The notes below the pieces were generated by a model that saw only the letters and a program-made list of their open reading frames with translations, was not told the DNA's origin and made no database searches. A stretch of DNA of 64,000 nucleotides from Rosa chinensis (Eukaryota > Streptophyta > Magnoliopsida > Rosales > Rosaceae). Where the stretch lies: positions 23,076,001 to 23,140,000 of the forward strand of contig NC_037090.1 in assembly GCF_002994745.2 (NCBI RefSeq), given 5' to 3'. Shown piece after piece: positions 32,165 to 42,915 of this stretch. Numbering within the stretch: position 1 is the stretch's first letter; every line of letters starts with the position of its first letter. Made by a program: the position numbers and the translations under genes.

Positions 32165-32169
32165 CCTTA
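32165..32169. repeat. Target-site duplication CCTTA, left copy
   Basis: This is a 5-bp perfect match to 39442-39446, flanking the young copia element. Confidence 0.95.
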
Positions 32170-32645
32170 TGTAAAATGACCATATACATGCTCACAACAT
32201 ATGCACACAATCATAAAAGGGATTAAGGCTTACCTTCAGCAATTACTGGCATGGATTCCATCTTATGCAACTGCAAACACGAACACTGAATATAGCCTTC
32301 TGTTACTTACCAACTTGCTTCTCAATGGACAGAACAATATGCAAAACGTCGGTAGTAATCAGGGACCAATTCATCTGTATATATAGGTAACTTAAACCTC
32401 AAGAAGCTTCCCATTAAAGCTATCCATATCGGTTTAGGTTTCCTAGTTAGATTCTTAATGTATCACAACTTGTAGCCTTCCTTGTAGACTAAGCAATAGA
32501 TTACTATCCTTAATGAATTGATACACTATTCATTAAGTCACTAGTATTGATTTACTGTTTGTATCCATGTTAAACTAGGATTGATATTAAGCTAATCATC
32601 AATTACTTTATGATGATATGTGTTATGTCCATATTTGATCTTACA
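32170..32645 (-). repeat. 3' LTR of young copia element (476 bp)
   Basis: This LTR begins TGTAAAATGACC and ends GATCTTACA on the plus strand. I see no difference from 38966-39441. The complementary polypurine tract (CTCCCCCTTGG, 32647-32658) lies just inside it, fixing the minus orientation. Confidence 0.95.
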
Positions 32646-33217
32646 ATCTCCCCCTTGGACTCACACATATCATGCTCGATGATTTGCACCAGAGAACATC
32701 AAAACCTACTTAACTTACTGAAGTGCGCGCCAGATAACAAACTTAAATCGAAAATCCATTCCAACATGGTCAGATCACAGTTACTTATGCAGAGCAAGAA
32801 ACAGTATACATTTTAACAAAAATGCAGAGTTTCAAAACCACAAACACAAGCTCCTGCAATCCACATATGTCAAACCAGAAGTGATACAATATATGTTAAT
32901 GTGTATCAACAAGTAAACATATATTAGGTCCTACTTTATGTTTCTAAAACCAGAAACTCAAGCAAATTTACTGAACACTGATGGCTTAAAATTATTGCTT
33001 GAACCTTAGCATCATGCTATACATGATTTAAGCCATCTGATAGCAAGTATGATATTCAAAACAAGATGATAAATTCCAAAACAAAACAATAAAGCTGCAG
33101 CAAAATCATAACTGGAAATACCTCAAAATTTTATTGATAATCAAAACTGTCATTACAAATAAGTTGTGATAAACAAAAATAAAAGATCACAACTAAAACA
33201 CAAGAACTCAAAAAACC

Positions 33218-36200
33218 TTAGAATTTTAAATGCTCCAACTGGACTAACTCTCTACTGATCTTAGCATCTAAATTAGCTAAAATTCCAATGCTTGCTGTAT
33301 GTTTCTGGAATGCTGCTACTGACAATGCCTTGGTGAAAGGATCTGCTAGCTGTGAATTTGTGTCAATACTCAAAACAGCTATTTCACCATGCTTTACTCT
33401 TTCTCTAACACTGTAATACTTTAGATCAATATGCTTGGAATTATTTGACCTTTTACTGTTCTTGCTAAAGAAAACTGCAGCCTCATTGTCACAATAAATC
33501 ACAAGTGTTCCAGCCACAATGTGACTCAATACTTTGGTCTGCATGAGAAAATTCCTAATCCAAAGTCCTTCACACACAGTTTCATATACTGCAATAAATT
33601 CGGCTTGCATAGTAGAAGTTGAAACAAGTGTTTGTTTCATGGTTTTCCAAGCAATAGCACCTCCTGCAAGCATGAACACATATCCACAAGTCGACTTCTT
33701 GGAGTCTGGATAATTCCCTGCAAAATCCGAGTCTGAGAATCCTATGAGTTTCAGATCCTCCACTTGCCTATAAACTAGCATATGGCTTTTAGTTCTCTGC
33801 AGGTATCTCAACACTTTCTTCCCAGCTACCCAATGTTCATGGCCTGGATTAGATTGGAATCTAGACAAAATCCCTACTGCAAAAGACAAATCCGGCCTAG
33901 TGCAGACTTGTGCATACATGAGACTTCCTACAAGTCTGGCATAAGGCTTTGACTCCATATTTTCTTTCTCAACATCACTATTGGGACTTTGCTTCTTGGT
34001 TAACTTATCTCCTTTGGACATGGGAACTTCTCCAGCTGCACACTTCTCCATACCAAATCTCTTTAAAATTTTGGTAACATAATTCTGTTGAGACAAACCA
34101 AGTAGTCTCTGTGCCCTATCTCTTTTAATCTCAATACCTAGTACATAGGATGCTTCTCCTAAGTCTTTCATGTCAAAATTCCTTGACAGAAAACTCTTGG
34201 TATCTTTAAGCAATTTAATGTTACTGCTAGCCAAAAGTATATCATCCACATAGAGTACCAGAAAAATAAAATTGTTCCCAACAGTCTTCAAATAAACACA
34301 CTCATCAACAAGATTTTCTGTAAATCCAAAAGTAGAAATCACAGAATCAAATTTCTTGTACCACTGTCTAGAAGCTTGTTTTAGGCCATAAATTGATTTT
34401 CTTAACTTACACACTAAGTTTTCACTTCCAGCTTGTACAAACCCTTCTGGCTGCCTCATATAAATCACTTCATCTAGTTCGCCATTCAAGAAAGCTGTTT
34501 TAACATCCATCTGGTGCAGCTCCATATCAAAATGAGCCACTAAAGCCATGATTATCCTAAACGAGTCTTTTGTAGAAACTGGAGAAAAAGTCTCAGTAAA
34601 ATCAATGCCCTCCTTCTGTGTAAAACCTTTGGCAACTAATCTTGCTTTATGTCTCTCTACATTGCCATTTGCATCTCTTTTGATTTTGAAAACCCATTTA
34701 CAACCTATAGGCTTCTGGTTGGGGTCAGGTTCAACTAATTCCCAAACTGCATTTTGACTCATGGAATTAATTTCTGCTTCCATTGCTTGCTGCCATTGAT
34801 GAGATTCATTACTTTCAATGGCCTGATTAAATGTAGTTGGATCATTGTCCTCTGCACAGTCCATTTCAATTTCTGCTTCTTGTAGATAAACAATGTAGTC
34901 ACTCTCTTCCCCCCCATAAGTTGGTTTTCTTGCTCTCTGTGATCTTCTAGGTTGAGCCACTGGATGATTTTGAGGTTCAGTTACTTGACCAGTTACGTGG
35001 TCAGTTACTTGGTCAGTGACATGGGCAGTGACATGGTCAGTGACATGGTCAGTGACATGGTCAGTGACATGGGCAGTGACTTGACCAGGCACAGTTACTT
35101 GGGTAGTTACATGGTCAGTGACATGGGCAGTGACTTGACCAGGCACAGTTACTTGGGTAGTTACATGGTCAGTGACATGGTCAGTGACTTGGTCAGTGAC
35201 TTGGTCAGTGACATGGTCAGTTACTTGGCCAGTTACTCGACCAGGTACAGTTACTTGGTCAGTGACATGGTCAGTTACGTGACCAGTGACATGATCAGTT
35301 ACATCTTGTTCTAAAGGCAATGCTACACTTATATTCTCATCTGACACAATTTCCTCAAAATCTGAGGTTAAATCCTCAAGGTTTGTATTGTGAACTTTTT
35401 CACTTAGAAACTTTACTTGATGTGTTTCAAAAATTCTAGGTGAATGATGAGCAGAATATAATTTATAGCCTTTAGATTTATCTGGATAACCTATAAAATA
35501 GCAACTAACAGTTTTGGGGTCAAGTTTATTCAAGCTTGGATTATAAATCCTAGCTTCTGCATGACATCCCCAAACATGACAGTGATGAAGACTAGGTTTC
35601 CTGCCACACCAAAGCTCAAAAGCAGTATTTTCTATGACTTTGCTAGGTGTCCTGTTGCAAATATAATTTGCAGTTTTTAAAGCCTCACCCCACAGAAATT
35701 TAGGCAAACCAGTCGTACACATCATGCATCTAACCATGTTCAAAAGAGTCCTATTCTTTCTCTCTGCAACACCATTCTGTTGTGGATTATAGGGTGTTGT
35801 GTATTGAGCTTTAATTCCATTGTCTTGCAAAAACAAGGCAAATGGACCCTTTTGTTGGCCGGATTCAGTGTACTTTCCATAGAACTCTCCCCCTCTATCT
35901 GACCTCACTGTTTTGATTTTCTTTTCTAGTTGATTTTCTACCTCAGACTTAAAGATTTGAAAGGCTTTCAATGCTTGTGCCTTTTCTGAAAGTAGATAAA
36001 TATAACTGTATCTAGAAAAGTCATCAATGAATGTGATAAAATACACATTCCCACAGATAGTTTGATGCCTAAATGGTCCACATATATCAGTGTGTATGAG
36101 TTCTAATAAATTTTGGCTTCTATATGCAGTCTTCTTTCTAGTATTAGTTATTTTTCCCTTAAAGCATTCAACACAGTCTGTTAGATCAGAAAAATCAAGT

Positions 36201-37609
36201 TCATTTAGGATGTTGTTTTTCACCAAAATTTTCAGTCTCTCTTTTGAAACATGGCCGAGTCTTCTATGCCATAAAAATGCAGACTTTTCATTTAGTTTGG
36301 TTCTTTTAACACCTGTTAAAGTGTTAGTACTGTTTGTGTTATTTTCAACAAGTAAAATTTCTTGTTGAGCCATTGAACAATTTAACTGTAAATAATCATT
36401 CATAATAACACCAGAACCAATTTGAACAGAATTTTTAGAAATAAAAATTCCATTACTATCCATAACAAGTCTACAACCAGATTTTACTAAAAGAGAAACC
36501 GAAACCAAATTCCTTCTCATGGAAGGTACATAAAAGACATTGTCCAAAACTAACAATTTTCCTAATCCTAAATCGAGCTTTAAGGTTCCAATAGCCTTGA
36601 CTGCCACTCTCATGCCATTGCCTACACACAGGTTCACTTCATCACTTTTTGGGATTCTCCTCCTTATGAATCCCTGCAAAGAATTAGTAATATGAATAGG
36701 TGAGCCTGAATCTATCCACCAAGACTGTGGTTCAACATTTATAAGATTAATTTCTAAAGAAAAAACTGTATTAGAAAAAATCTTACCCTTTTTGGCTAAC
36801 CAATTTTTATAGCCAGTGCAGTCCTTTTTCATGTGTCCTACTCTTTTGCAAAAGTAGCACTTGAACCTAAATGGCCTATTTTCCTTGGCCACTGCAGCTG
36901 TTGAACTCTTAGTTATGGCTTTGATAGGCTTGAGCTTATTTTGGGGCTTTTTCCTTTTAGGCTTCTCAATGAGGTTAATGGTTGTAGCAGGTTCCTTTTC
37001 TTCCTTGATCCTAGATTCTTCATCCACACAGATGGATATAAGTTCATCTAGAGTCCAGTTTCCCTTTTGAGAGTTGTAACTGGTCCTAAGATGACTAAAA
37101 CTGTTAGGCAAGGAATGTAGTGCATAATGCACTACCTGCTCATCCCTAACCCCCATCAAGAGCTCCCTGAGTCTGCCATTTATATTGATCATCTTCATAA
37201 TATGTTCTCTAACTCCCCCTGAACCCATGTACTTCAAATCATGAAACTCCTTGGTTAGTCTAGCTGCTTCTGCCTTTTCACTTTCTTTAAACTTAGCACC
37301 TATGAGTTCCAGAAAATCTGATGCTAGCTCAGGTTCTTCTATACTTCCCCTGACAGTCTTGGACATAGAGGTACGAATGAGATTCTTAGCCATTCTATTG
37401 GATCTATGCCACTTCTTGTAAAGGTCAGTTTCTTTCTTGGTGCTCTTTTCATTCAACTCTATAGGCTTATCCTCAGTAAAGCAATAGTCTATATTCTCAT
37501 GCATTCCCATATAGTTTTCTACAGAATCTAGCCAAGCTCTATAGTTGGTTCCAGTTAGCATCAAGACACTGTTCAAGTTCATGTAAGAGTTACCTAAGGA
37601 GCAAAACAA
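33218..37609 (-). CDS. Copia gag-pol polyprotein, intact (1463 residues)
   Basis: A single ORF encodes all functions. A gag (UBN2-like) begins near MNLNSVLMLTGTNY (residue 10 is also a likely start, at 37582). The zinc knuckle is C251, C254, H259, C264. The aspartic protease has D300-S-G. The integrase has an HHCC finger (H448, H453, C479, C482) and catalytic D508, D571, E616 in the NGVAERKNR context. A repeat domain is at residues 770-877. The RT has the YVDD box at 1120-1123, and copia RNase H has DSDFAG at about 1293-1298. The C-terminus is ADPFTKAL. All catalytic residues are present. It makes the capsid, protease, integrase and RT of the element. The repeat domain lies in the variable integrase-RT linker. 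Expression would depend on the right-hand LTR. Confidence 0.96.
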   Translation of the reverse strand: MFCSLGNSYMNLNSVLMLTGTNYRAWLDSVENYMGMHENIDYCFTEDKPIELNEKSTKKETDLYKKWHRSNRMAKNLIRTSMSKTVRGSIEEPELASDFLELIGAKFKESEKAEAARLTKEFHDLKYMGSGGVREHIMKMININGRLRELLMGVRDEQVVHYALHSLPNSFSHLRTSYNSQKGNWTLDELISICVDEESRIKEEKEPATTINLIEKPKRKKPQNKLKPIKAITKSSTAAVAKENRPFRFKCYFCKRVGHMKKDCTGYKNWLAKKGKIFSNTVFSLEINLINVEPQSWWIDSGSPIHITNSLQGFIRRRIPKSDEVNLCVGNGMRVAVKAIGTLKLDLGLGKLLVLDNVFYVPSMRRNLVSVSLLVKSGCRLVMDSNGIFISKNSVQIGSGVIMNDYLQLNCSMAQQEILLVENNTNSTNTLTGVKRTKLNEKSAFLWHRRLGHVSKERLKILVKNNILNELDFSDLTDCVECFKGKITNTRKKTAYRSQNLLELIHTDICGPFRHQTICGNVYFITFIDDFSRYSYIYLLSEKAQALKAFQIFKSEVENQLEKKIKTVRSDRGGEFYGKYTESGQQKGPFALFLQDNGIKAQYTTPYNPQQNGVAERKNRTLLNMVRCMMCTTGLPKFLWGEALKTANYICNRTPSKVIENTAFELWCGRKPSLHHCHVWGCHAEARIYNPSLNKLDPKTVSCYFIGYPDKSKGYKLYSAHHSPRIFETHQVKFLSEKVHNTNLEDLTSDFEEIVSDENISVALPLEQDVTDHVTGHVTDHVTDQVTVPGRVTGQVTDHVTDQVTDQVTDHVTDHVTTQVTVPGQVTAHVTDHVTTQVTVPGQVTAHVTDHVTDHVTDHVTAHVTDQVTDHVTGQVTEPQNHPVAQPRRSQRARKPTYGGEESDYIVYLQEAEIEMDCAEDNDPTTFNQAIESNESHQWQQAMEAEINSMSQNAVWELVEPDPNQKPIGCKWVFKIKRDANGNVERHKARLVAKGFTQKEGIDFTETFSPVSTKDSFRIIMALVAHFDMELHQMDVKTAFLNGELDEVIYMRQPEGFVQAGSENLVCKLRKSIYGLKQASRQWYKKFDSVISTFGFTENLVDECVYLKTVGNNFIFLVLYVDDILLASSNIKLLKDTKSFLSRNFDMKDLGEASYVLGIEIKRDRAQRLLGLSQQNYVTKILKRFGMEKCAAGEVPMSKGDKLTKKQSPNSDVEKENMESKPYARLVGSLMYAQVCTRPDLSFAVGILSRFQSNPGHEHWVAGKKVLRYLQRTKSHMLVYRQVEDLKLIGFSDSDFAGNYPDSKKSTCGYVFMLAGGAIAWKTMKQTLVSTSTMQAEFIAVYETVCEGLWIRNFLMQTKVLSHIVAGTLVIYCDNEAAVFFSKNSKRSNNSKHIDLKYYSVRERVKHGEIAVLSIDTNSQLADPFTKALSVAAFQKHTASIGILANLDAKISRELVQLEHLKF
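34979..35302 (-). repeat. In-frame 12-bp repeat array in pol encoding V-T-[DGAT]-[HQ] units
   Basis: About 27 units of 12 bp encode four-residue VTDH, VTDQ, VTGQ, VTAH and VTTQ steps, with VTVPG variants breaking the array into higher-order blocks. It lies between integrase and reverse transcriptase. The frame stays open throughout because the period is a multiple of three. Confidence 0.97.
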
Positions 37610-38951
37610 AAATTCGTGTGAGTTCTCAATTTGTAAAGAAAATAACTTTAAGTTTTCTGTGTTTTATTTAGCTTTAAGCAACCAAAACAAGAACATACAG
37701 AAAACCTAAACAATCCATACTTGCATTCATATCAGTCCATAACCAAAAATAATGTTAAGCAACACTTTTGAGCAGAAGCATAACATCCTGGAGTTCTTTA
37801 TCAATATACCATGTTCAATGAAAACAAGTTATCCAAAGAAATTTATCCACATCTTTAGACAGAAGAAAAATTTCTAAGTATCCGTATTTATTTTCATCAA
37901 GCACGCATATTGCTGTTTTGTATTCTAAAACCATACTTGACCACTTCTTTGGAAGATAAAACTGAAGCATAGTTTTAAAACACAAAACACAATTTCAGTT
38001 TTGTTATTCGATCAATTACTTGATTAGTTACCTGACCAGTTACTTGGTCAGTGACCTGGCCAGTTACATGGTCAGTGACCTGGCCAGTTACATGGTCAGT
38101 GACCTGGCCAGTTACATGGTCAGTGACCTGGCCAGTTACATGGTCAGTGACCTGGCCAGTTACATGGTCAGTGACCTGGCCAGTTACATGGTCAGTGACC
38201 TGACCAGTTACTTGGTCAGTGACCCGACCAGTTACATGGTCAGTGACCTGACTAGTTGGTCAGTTACCTGATCATCGTTTTCTGCCAACATCAATGAAGA
38301 ATGCTTTGTGCATCATAATCACTTATGCCAACAGAAAACCACAAAACCCATGAGCTTTTAACTTTATATTCTACCCAGATTCATCCTTGTAAGAAAATTA
38401 AGCTCTCGTATCTGTCAATTTTAATAATGTGTAAACAAAATCTGGGAGATTTTTGTTCTTCATGCAATTTTTACACAATCACAGATACAATACCATATCA
38501 TCAATCAATTCATCATGCATATTCAAGCACAATCAAAATTGTTTCGATTCCAAGAAACCACAGAACAATCAAGAAATTGTAAATTTCATCCGGTCACCAT
38601 CTACTCTAACCTAACGCACGCCGGGAATGCAACTAGTGTTCTTGAGCACAATCAAAATTCAATTATCATGCTATGAATCGAAATCAATTTCACAGAAAAA
38701 CCTGTTTTTGCTTTTTCCCCAATTTGCTGCTAAAAATCACAGCGGAAGCGTGAACTTGATATTTAACCAGATGCAGCAATTGACTTAAGTAACTTACCTT
38801 GATCAGTTACATGACCAGTTACATGGTCAGTTACATGGTCAGTTACCTGATCAGTGACTTGGTCCGTAAAGCAAAAACCCCTTTTTTTTTTTTTTTTTTT
38901 TTGTGTTTGTTTTGCAAAACCCTAAAACGATTTTGATACTTGTGAGCCTAT
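37610..38951 (-). repeat. Copia leader with the same repeat family as pol
   Basis: The leader between primer-binding site and gag is about 1.34 kb. At 38020-38262 it holds around nine to ten 24-bp units, each made of two 12-bp halves (GACCTGGCCAGT and TACATGGTCAGT on the plus strand). A shorter run lies at 38802-38865. On the sense strand these halves are the same words that encode VTGQ and VTDH in pol. A T-run of about 22 bases is at 38881-38902. Confidence 0.9.
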
Positions 38952-38963
38952 GCTCTGATACCA
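38952..38963 (-). promoter_or_regulatory. Primer-binding site of young copia element
   Basis: The plus-strand GCTCTGATACCA is the complement of TGGTATCAGAGC, the tRNA-Met site. It lies two bases inside the 5' LTR, as standard for copia elements. Confidence 0.95.
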
Positions 38964-38965
38964 AT

Positions 38966-39441
38966 TGTAAAATGACCATATACATGCTCACAACATATGC
39001 ACACAATCATAAAAGGGATTAAGGCTTACCTTCAGCAATTACTGGCATGGATTCCATCTTATGCAACTGCAAACACGAACACTGAATATAGCCTTCTGTT
39101 ACTTACCAACTTGCTTCTCAATGGACAGAACAATATGCAAAACGTCGGTAGTAATCAGGGACCAATTCATCTGTATATATAGGTAACTTAAACCTCAAGA
39201 AGCTTCCCATTAAAGCTATCCATATCGGTTTAGGTTTCCTAGTTAGATTCTTAATGTATCACAACTTGTAGCCTTCCTTGTAGACTAAGCAATAGATTAC
39301 TATCCTTAATGAATTGATACACTATTCATTAAGTCACTAGTATTGATTTACTGTTTGTATCCATGTTAAACTAGGATTGATATTAAGCTAATCATCAATT
39401 ACTTTATGATGATATGTGTTATGTCCATATTTGATCTTACA
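38966..39441 (-). repeat. 5' LTR of young copia element (476 bp)
   Basis: This is the apparently identical partner of 32170-32645, followed by the CCTTA duplication at 39442-39446. In minus orientation this is the transcribing LTR. Confidence 0.95.
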
Positions 39442-39446
39442 CCTTA

Positions 39447-40297
39447 CTGACAGCAGCCTGTGGACTTTGAAATTAATTCTATTGAACCTGGCCTGCAGAA
39501 CCAAGAATATTCTAGATGATGAAGATGAACTTACTGCTCAACGACCTTGTGGAAATCATCGATCTGGTCTTGAAAGTCCACAGAAGAGAGCTTTACATTC
39601 AATGTTAAAGTCCGAATATTTGACAAAATAAGGAGAAACATAACAGTTTGGAAGAGAAAAAGACTGCTCCATCTGAACCTCTGCATATAACCTAGCTATG
39701 TATCAGGCAGAAATTAATAAAAGAAAACGACTACCATTTTCCATGTTAGTGAGAACAATCTGTTAACCATGTACTATTGACAACTACGTTCAGAGGAAAC
39801 CATTAATTCAAGGGAACCATTCTTAATGAGCTTGTTTATCTCAGTTTGCTCTGACGCTGAAACCCCTAGCTATCAGAAACCCCACCAAATAAGTGACATT
39901 GTTCGTGTCAGTTTGATCCATTCTTTTAGTCGCTAATTAACCACATAAAATTAAGGGATAGAAACCCAAAATGACATCAATGAGTATGACATTCTGTCTA
40001 GGGTGTTTTTATGATGTTTAGAGCAACGTACTCCAAAAGACGTCGACTGCTGGCCTGAGAGAGGTGGCTTTGTCTGGGGAATCATGGCCCAATTTCTCCC
40101 GAACGGTCTTGAGAAAAATATATTATTTGAGTCAGCAAAATAAGTACATTACTGAATTTGTCCTAACATCAACCTCTTTGTCCTAAAAGTGATAGGGTAA
40201 CTAACTCTATAATTCGATTGAATTGGCTTGTTACCTACTTTTATCAAAGCAAGTTAATGTACGTGCAAATGGTAAATTTTTATTGCACAAGCATCGA
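39447..40297. other. Intergenic, right flank of copia insertion
   Basis: The first 190 bases show a short open frame (RTKNILDDEDELTAQ, then ESPQKRALHSMLKSEYLTK and a stop at about 39629), which could be a 3' exon piece. No family is recognised, and no upstream exon was found left of the copia element. The rest shows nothing. Confidence 0.3.
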
Positions 40298-40920
40298 CCA
40301 TGAGCAAAAAGTGATATTTAACAAGAGTTAATAAAAAGTGACACGAATGACCATATAGTCTCTACTTATAGGTTGACAATTCGGAACGAACACCCCCTCC
40401 ACCAAGTAATCCAAACACTTGCTGCCAACGATGGATCATATGTTTGGGGTTGTGTTCGTGGTGTTTGCTATTCGGCTAATACTTTGAAATTGCTTTTCGA
40501 TTTGACAAATTTACTTTCAGACTATCCAAACACTTCCCTCAGCGTTGGCAAAAACAGTTAGAAGTGTTTTTATATTATAGAAGCACTTTCTAGTGGTTTT
40601 GAAGAAGCACTTGTTATGTGCTTTCTGAACGAAGCATTTTAAGTTCTTTTACATAAACACTTGATTTAAAAGAAAAAAACAAAAAAAGAACCATGTGCAT
40701 TTAACAAAACTTCTAGAACCGCTACGTAACAAAAGTACTTATACAAAAACAATCCCAAACATATGATGTATCATCGGCGGCAAGTTTTTGGATCATTTGG
40801 TGGAGGGAGCTCGAGTATTCATTCCGAATTGTCAACCTATGTGTTGAGAGTTGAGACTATTTGATCATTCGTGTCGAACTTTTTTATTAACTCTTGTTAA
40901 ATATCTCCTTTTGCTCATGG
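40298..40920. mobile_element. MITE with about 120-bp inverted repeats
   Basis: The left arm begins CCATGAGCAAAAAGTGATATT, and the right arm is its inverted match ending ATCTCCTTTTGCTCATGG. Pairing continues through AACAAGAGTTAATAAAA, GACACGAATGA and AGGTTGACAATTCGGAA on the left. The element is 623 bp with no coding sequence. No clear target duplication was found, so the superfamily is unassigned. Confidence 0.8.
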
Positions 40921-42711
40921 GTCGGATTTCAGAATCAACTGTATGTTCCGGATCCTAGATCCAGCATTAGAACCAACATAGAATACATCAACTATGTGCA
41001 GAGCTATGATCACCAATGATCATCAGTGGAACTTTGCAGCCAATTTCCAGTAGTTAATTGATATAGATAGCAGAAAATTGATAAGTTAAAAGTCCTAAAG
41101 AGAATGGTACACAGTTATTGAGACCCGATACGTTGTTAACTATATCATAAATTTTTCTTGGATATTGAAGACTGCTCCTAGACTTTACTCTCACCAAGGT
41201 TAAAGGAGTCACATATTTTAAATTTAAGAGCATAAACGGTAGGGAATAATATTAACCCGTGCCAATTGGTAATGAAAATTATGTCACGATCGACTGTTGT
41301 TTAACATTGTATCAGAAGAATCCACTTATCTTAATCACGTTTTGGACTCGAACTCACTCGCTAAAAACTGAGCTTTACAGACATTGGTAGAATAGGACGG
41401 CCTTCTAGTCCCTCAGATTCGGGTCACATATATATGGTTGAATCATCATCATTGCAATACTGATCTCCAACCTCACGACATTACTGTCGAGGTGTGGATA
41501 AATATCGTCCTCTGCAAATTACTGGCCAAAGAAAACTTTACGACTCTTAAAATGAGTTTCCATTTGGATTCACACTAAGCTTTCAGTATATATCCTCGAA
41601 AGACAAAGTTCCATTTGTGTTTGATTGTAGGTATCCTTTCTGCAACTAAATACATTATAAAACTGTGAGGGTTTCAGTTCACATTCAACAGAGAGAAATA
41701 GAACCAAAGCAATGTGGATCTTGTAAATTTGGGTGGAGGAGGCCAAATGATTAGTTGGGGATCGAGATAGATTCTCTTGCATATAAATATGATATCTAGT
41801 GCCTCATTGGACCACGGAAGTGATGACTGGTTGAGTGAGAAAGAAAGCAAAAGTTGAGGGCTGCTTTTTCTGGTCCATGAGTTTCACAAAAATCATTCTG
41901 GAATCTCACGTAGAAAACGAAAGAAACCATTCTAGATTGGATTCTTAACTTGAAACCAACAACCCCAACCCTTCATCGATCCTTCGTGTACCTTTTTTGA
42001 CTCTTGTTTGCAAATGAAAACATTGTTCAAATTCCGCTCGTTGTAGTGTTGTACCCAACTTGGTTTTTGTTGGTGTTGTTGTCATGGTTGTTGTTACCAG
42101 TCATGACATAGGAATAAGGGGATCGAAATCAAATGCCTGTCTCATTTTAATCCAAAAAGCACCTATAGTAAGTGTCATTTCAAATTAATATTTCTGTTGA
42201 AGATGTTCTAGACTCATTGTTGAACATCTATACTATCTCTTACCATTTGAGTTAATTTTAAAGAGAAATAATTATGGCTTCTGTAGTAATATAAATCAAA
42301 AGTAAATACGACTAGTATGAATGACAATCCTCACGCAAGTACGATCGATTCTCTAGTTCTTCAACCTGCACCAACCCTAAACTTTAGTAAGAATCAACGG
42401 TTTCTCTCAAGCAATTTTGATTCGATCGTTCCCGAGGGACCGGCCGTACCCCATTGCCATCCAGATTTTAGACAAACGAAAATACTCGATGGAACTTTGA
42501 AATGAAAGAACTCAAAGAAGTCCTTCGTGTACCTTGGACACTCATGAACAAGGACATGGAGTATATCTTGAATAGAAACTACAAAGCGATCTTAATGCAC
42601 AATGCCCTCACCAACTGGCCCTTGGATGATATCATTACTGGTACCAGAAAAGCATGTTGAACTTATTGTGGACCAAGAAAACAACAGTTCCCTGCAGACA
42701 AAACCAAACCT
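40921..42711. other. Intergenic DNA, nothing recognised
   Basis: This is AT-rich sequence with only short open frames. A plus-strand frame at about 42505-42650 (KEVLRVPWTLMNKDMEYILN) is the longest protein-like piece, but it has no context and I cannot assign it. Confidence 0.4.
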
Positions 42712-42915
42712 CTTTACTCAACAGTAGTGTTCACTTAGTCAGTTGCTGACTAAAGAATTTATGCTCAATAACTCTTAGATATACATCCAAGGGTGGCAAA
42801 CAAAACACCTCAACTTGATAATAATTCTCTTTGCCATTGGATTTACATCCAATAGTGGTTGAGTATTATTTTCTTGGTCAATAACTGACTAGGTGAACAT
42901 TTTCGCTTTACTCAA
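42712..42915. mobile_element. Small Mutator-like MITE (184 bp) with 10-bp target duplication
   Basis: The element at 42722-42905 has inverted ends around TGTTCACTTAGTCAGTTGCTG and the complement of CAATAACTGACTAGGTGAACA. A perfect CTTTACTCAA duplication flanks it (42712-42721 and 42906-42915). The arms pair for about 70 bases, including the ACATCCAA motifs. It has no coding capacity. Confidence 0.8.

Larger units (their letters stand above)
32170..39441 (-). mobile_element. Complete, recently inserted Ty1/copia retrotransposon
   Basis: The 7.27-kb element has 476-bp LTRs that appear identical, a perfect CCTTA duplication, a tRNA-Met primer-binding site, a polypurine tract, and an unbroken 1463-codon gag-pol ORF. 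Identical LTRs mean very recent insertion, since the two are made identical at integration. Everything needed for transposition in cis appears present. Its special feature is a 12-bp repeat family inside pol (34979-35302) and in the leader (38020-38262, 38802-38865). Confidence 0.96.

Noticed and set aside
34952..35314. Plus-strand 120-codon ORF opposite pol
   Set aside because: It is the antisense of the in-frame VTDH repeat array in an intact gag-pol gene.
38020..38271. Plus-strand 83-codon ORF with SDLASYMV repeats, as a repeat protein gene
   Set aside because: It is the antisense reading of the copia leader repeat; it is open only because the period is a multiple of three.
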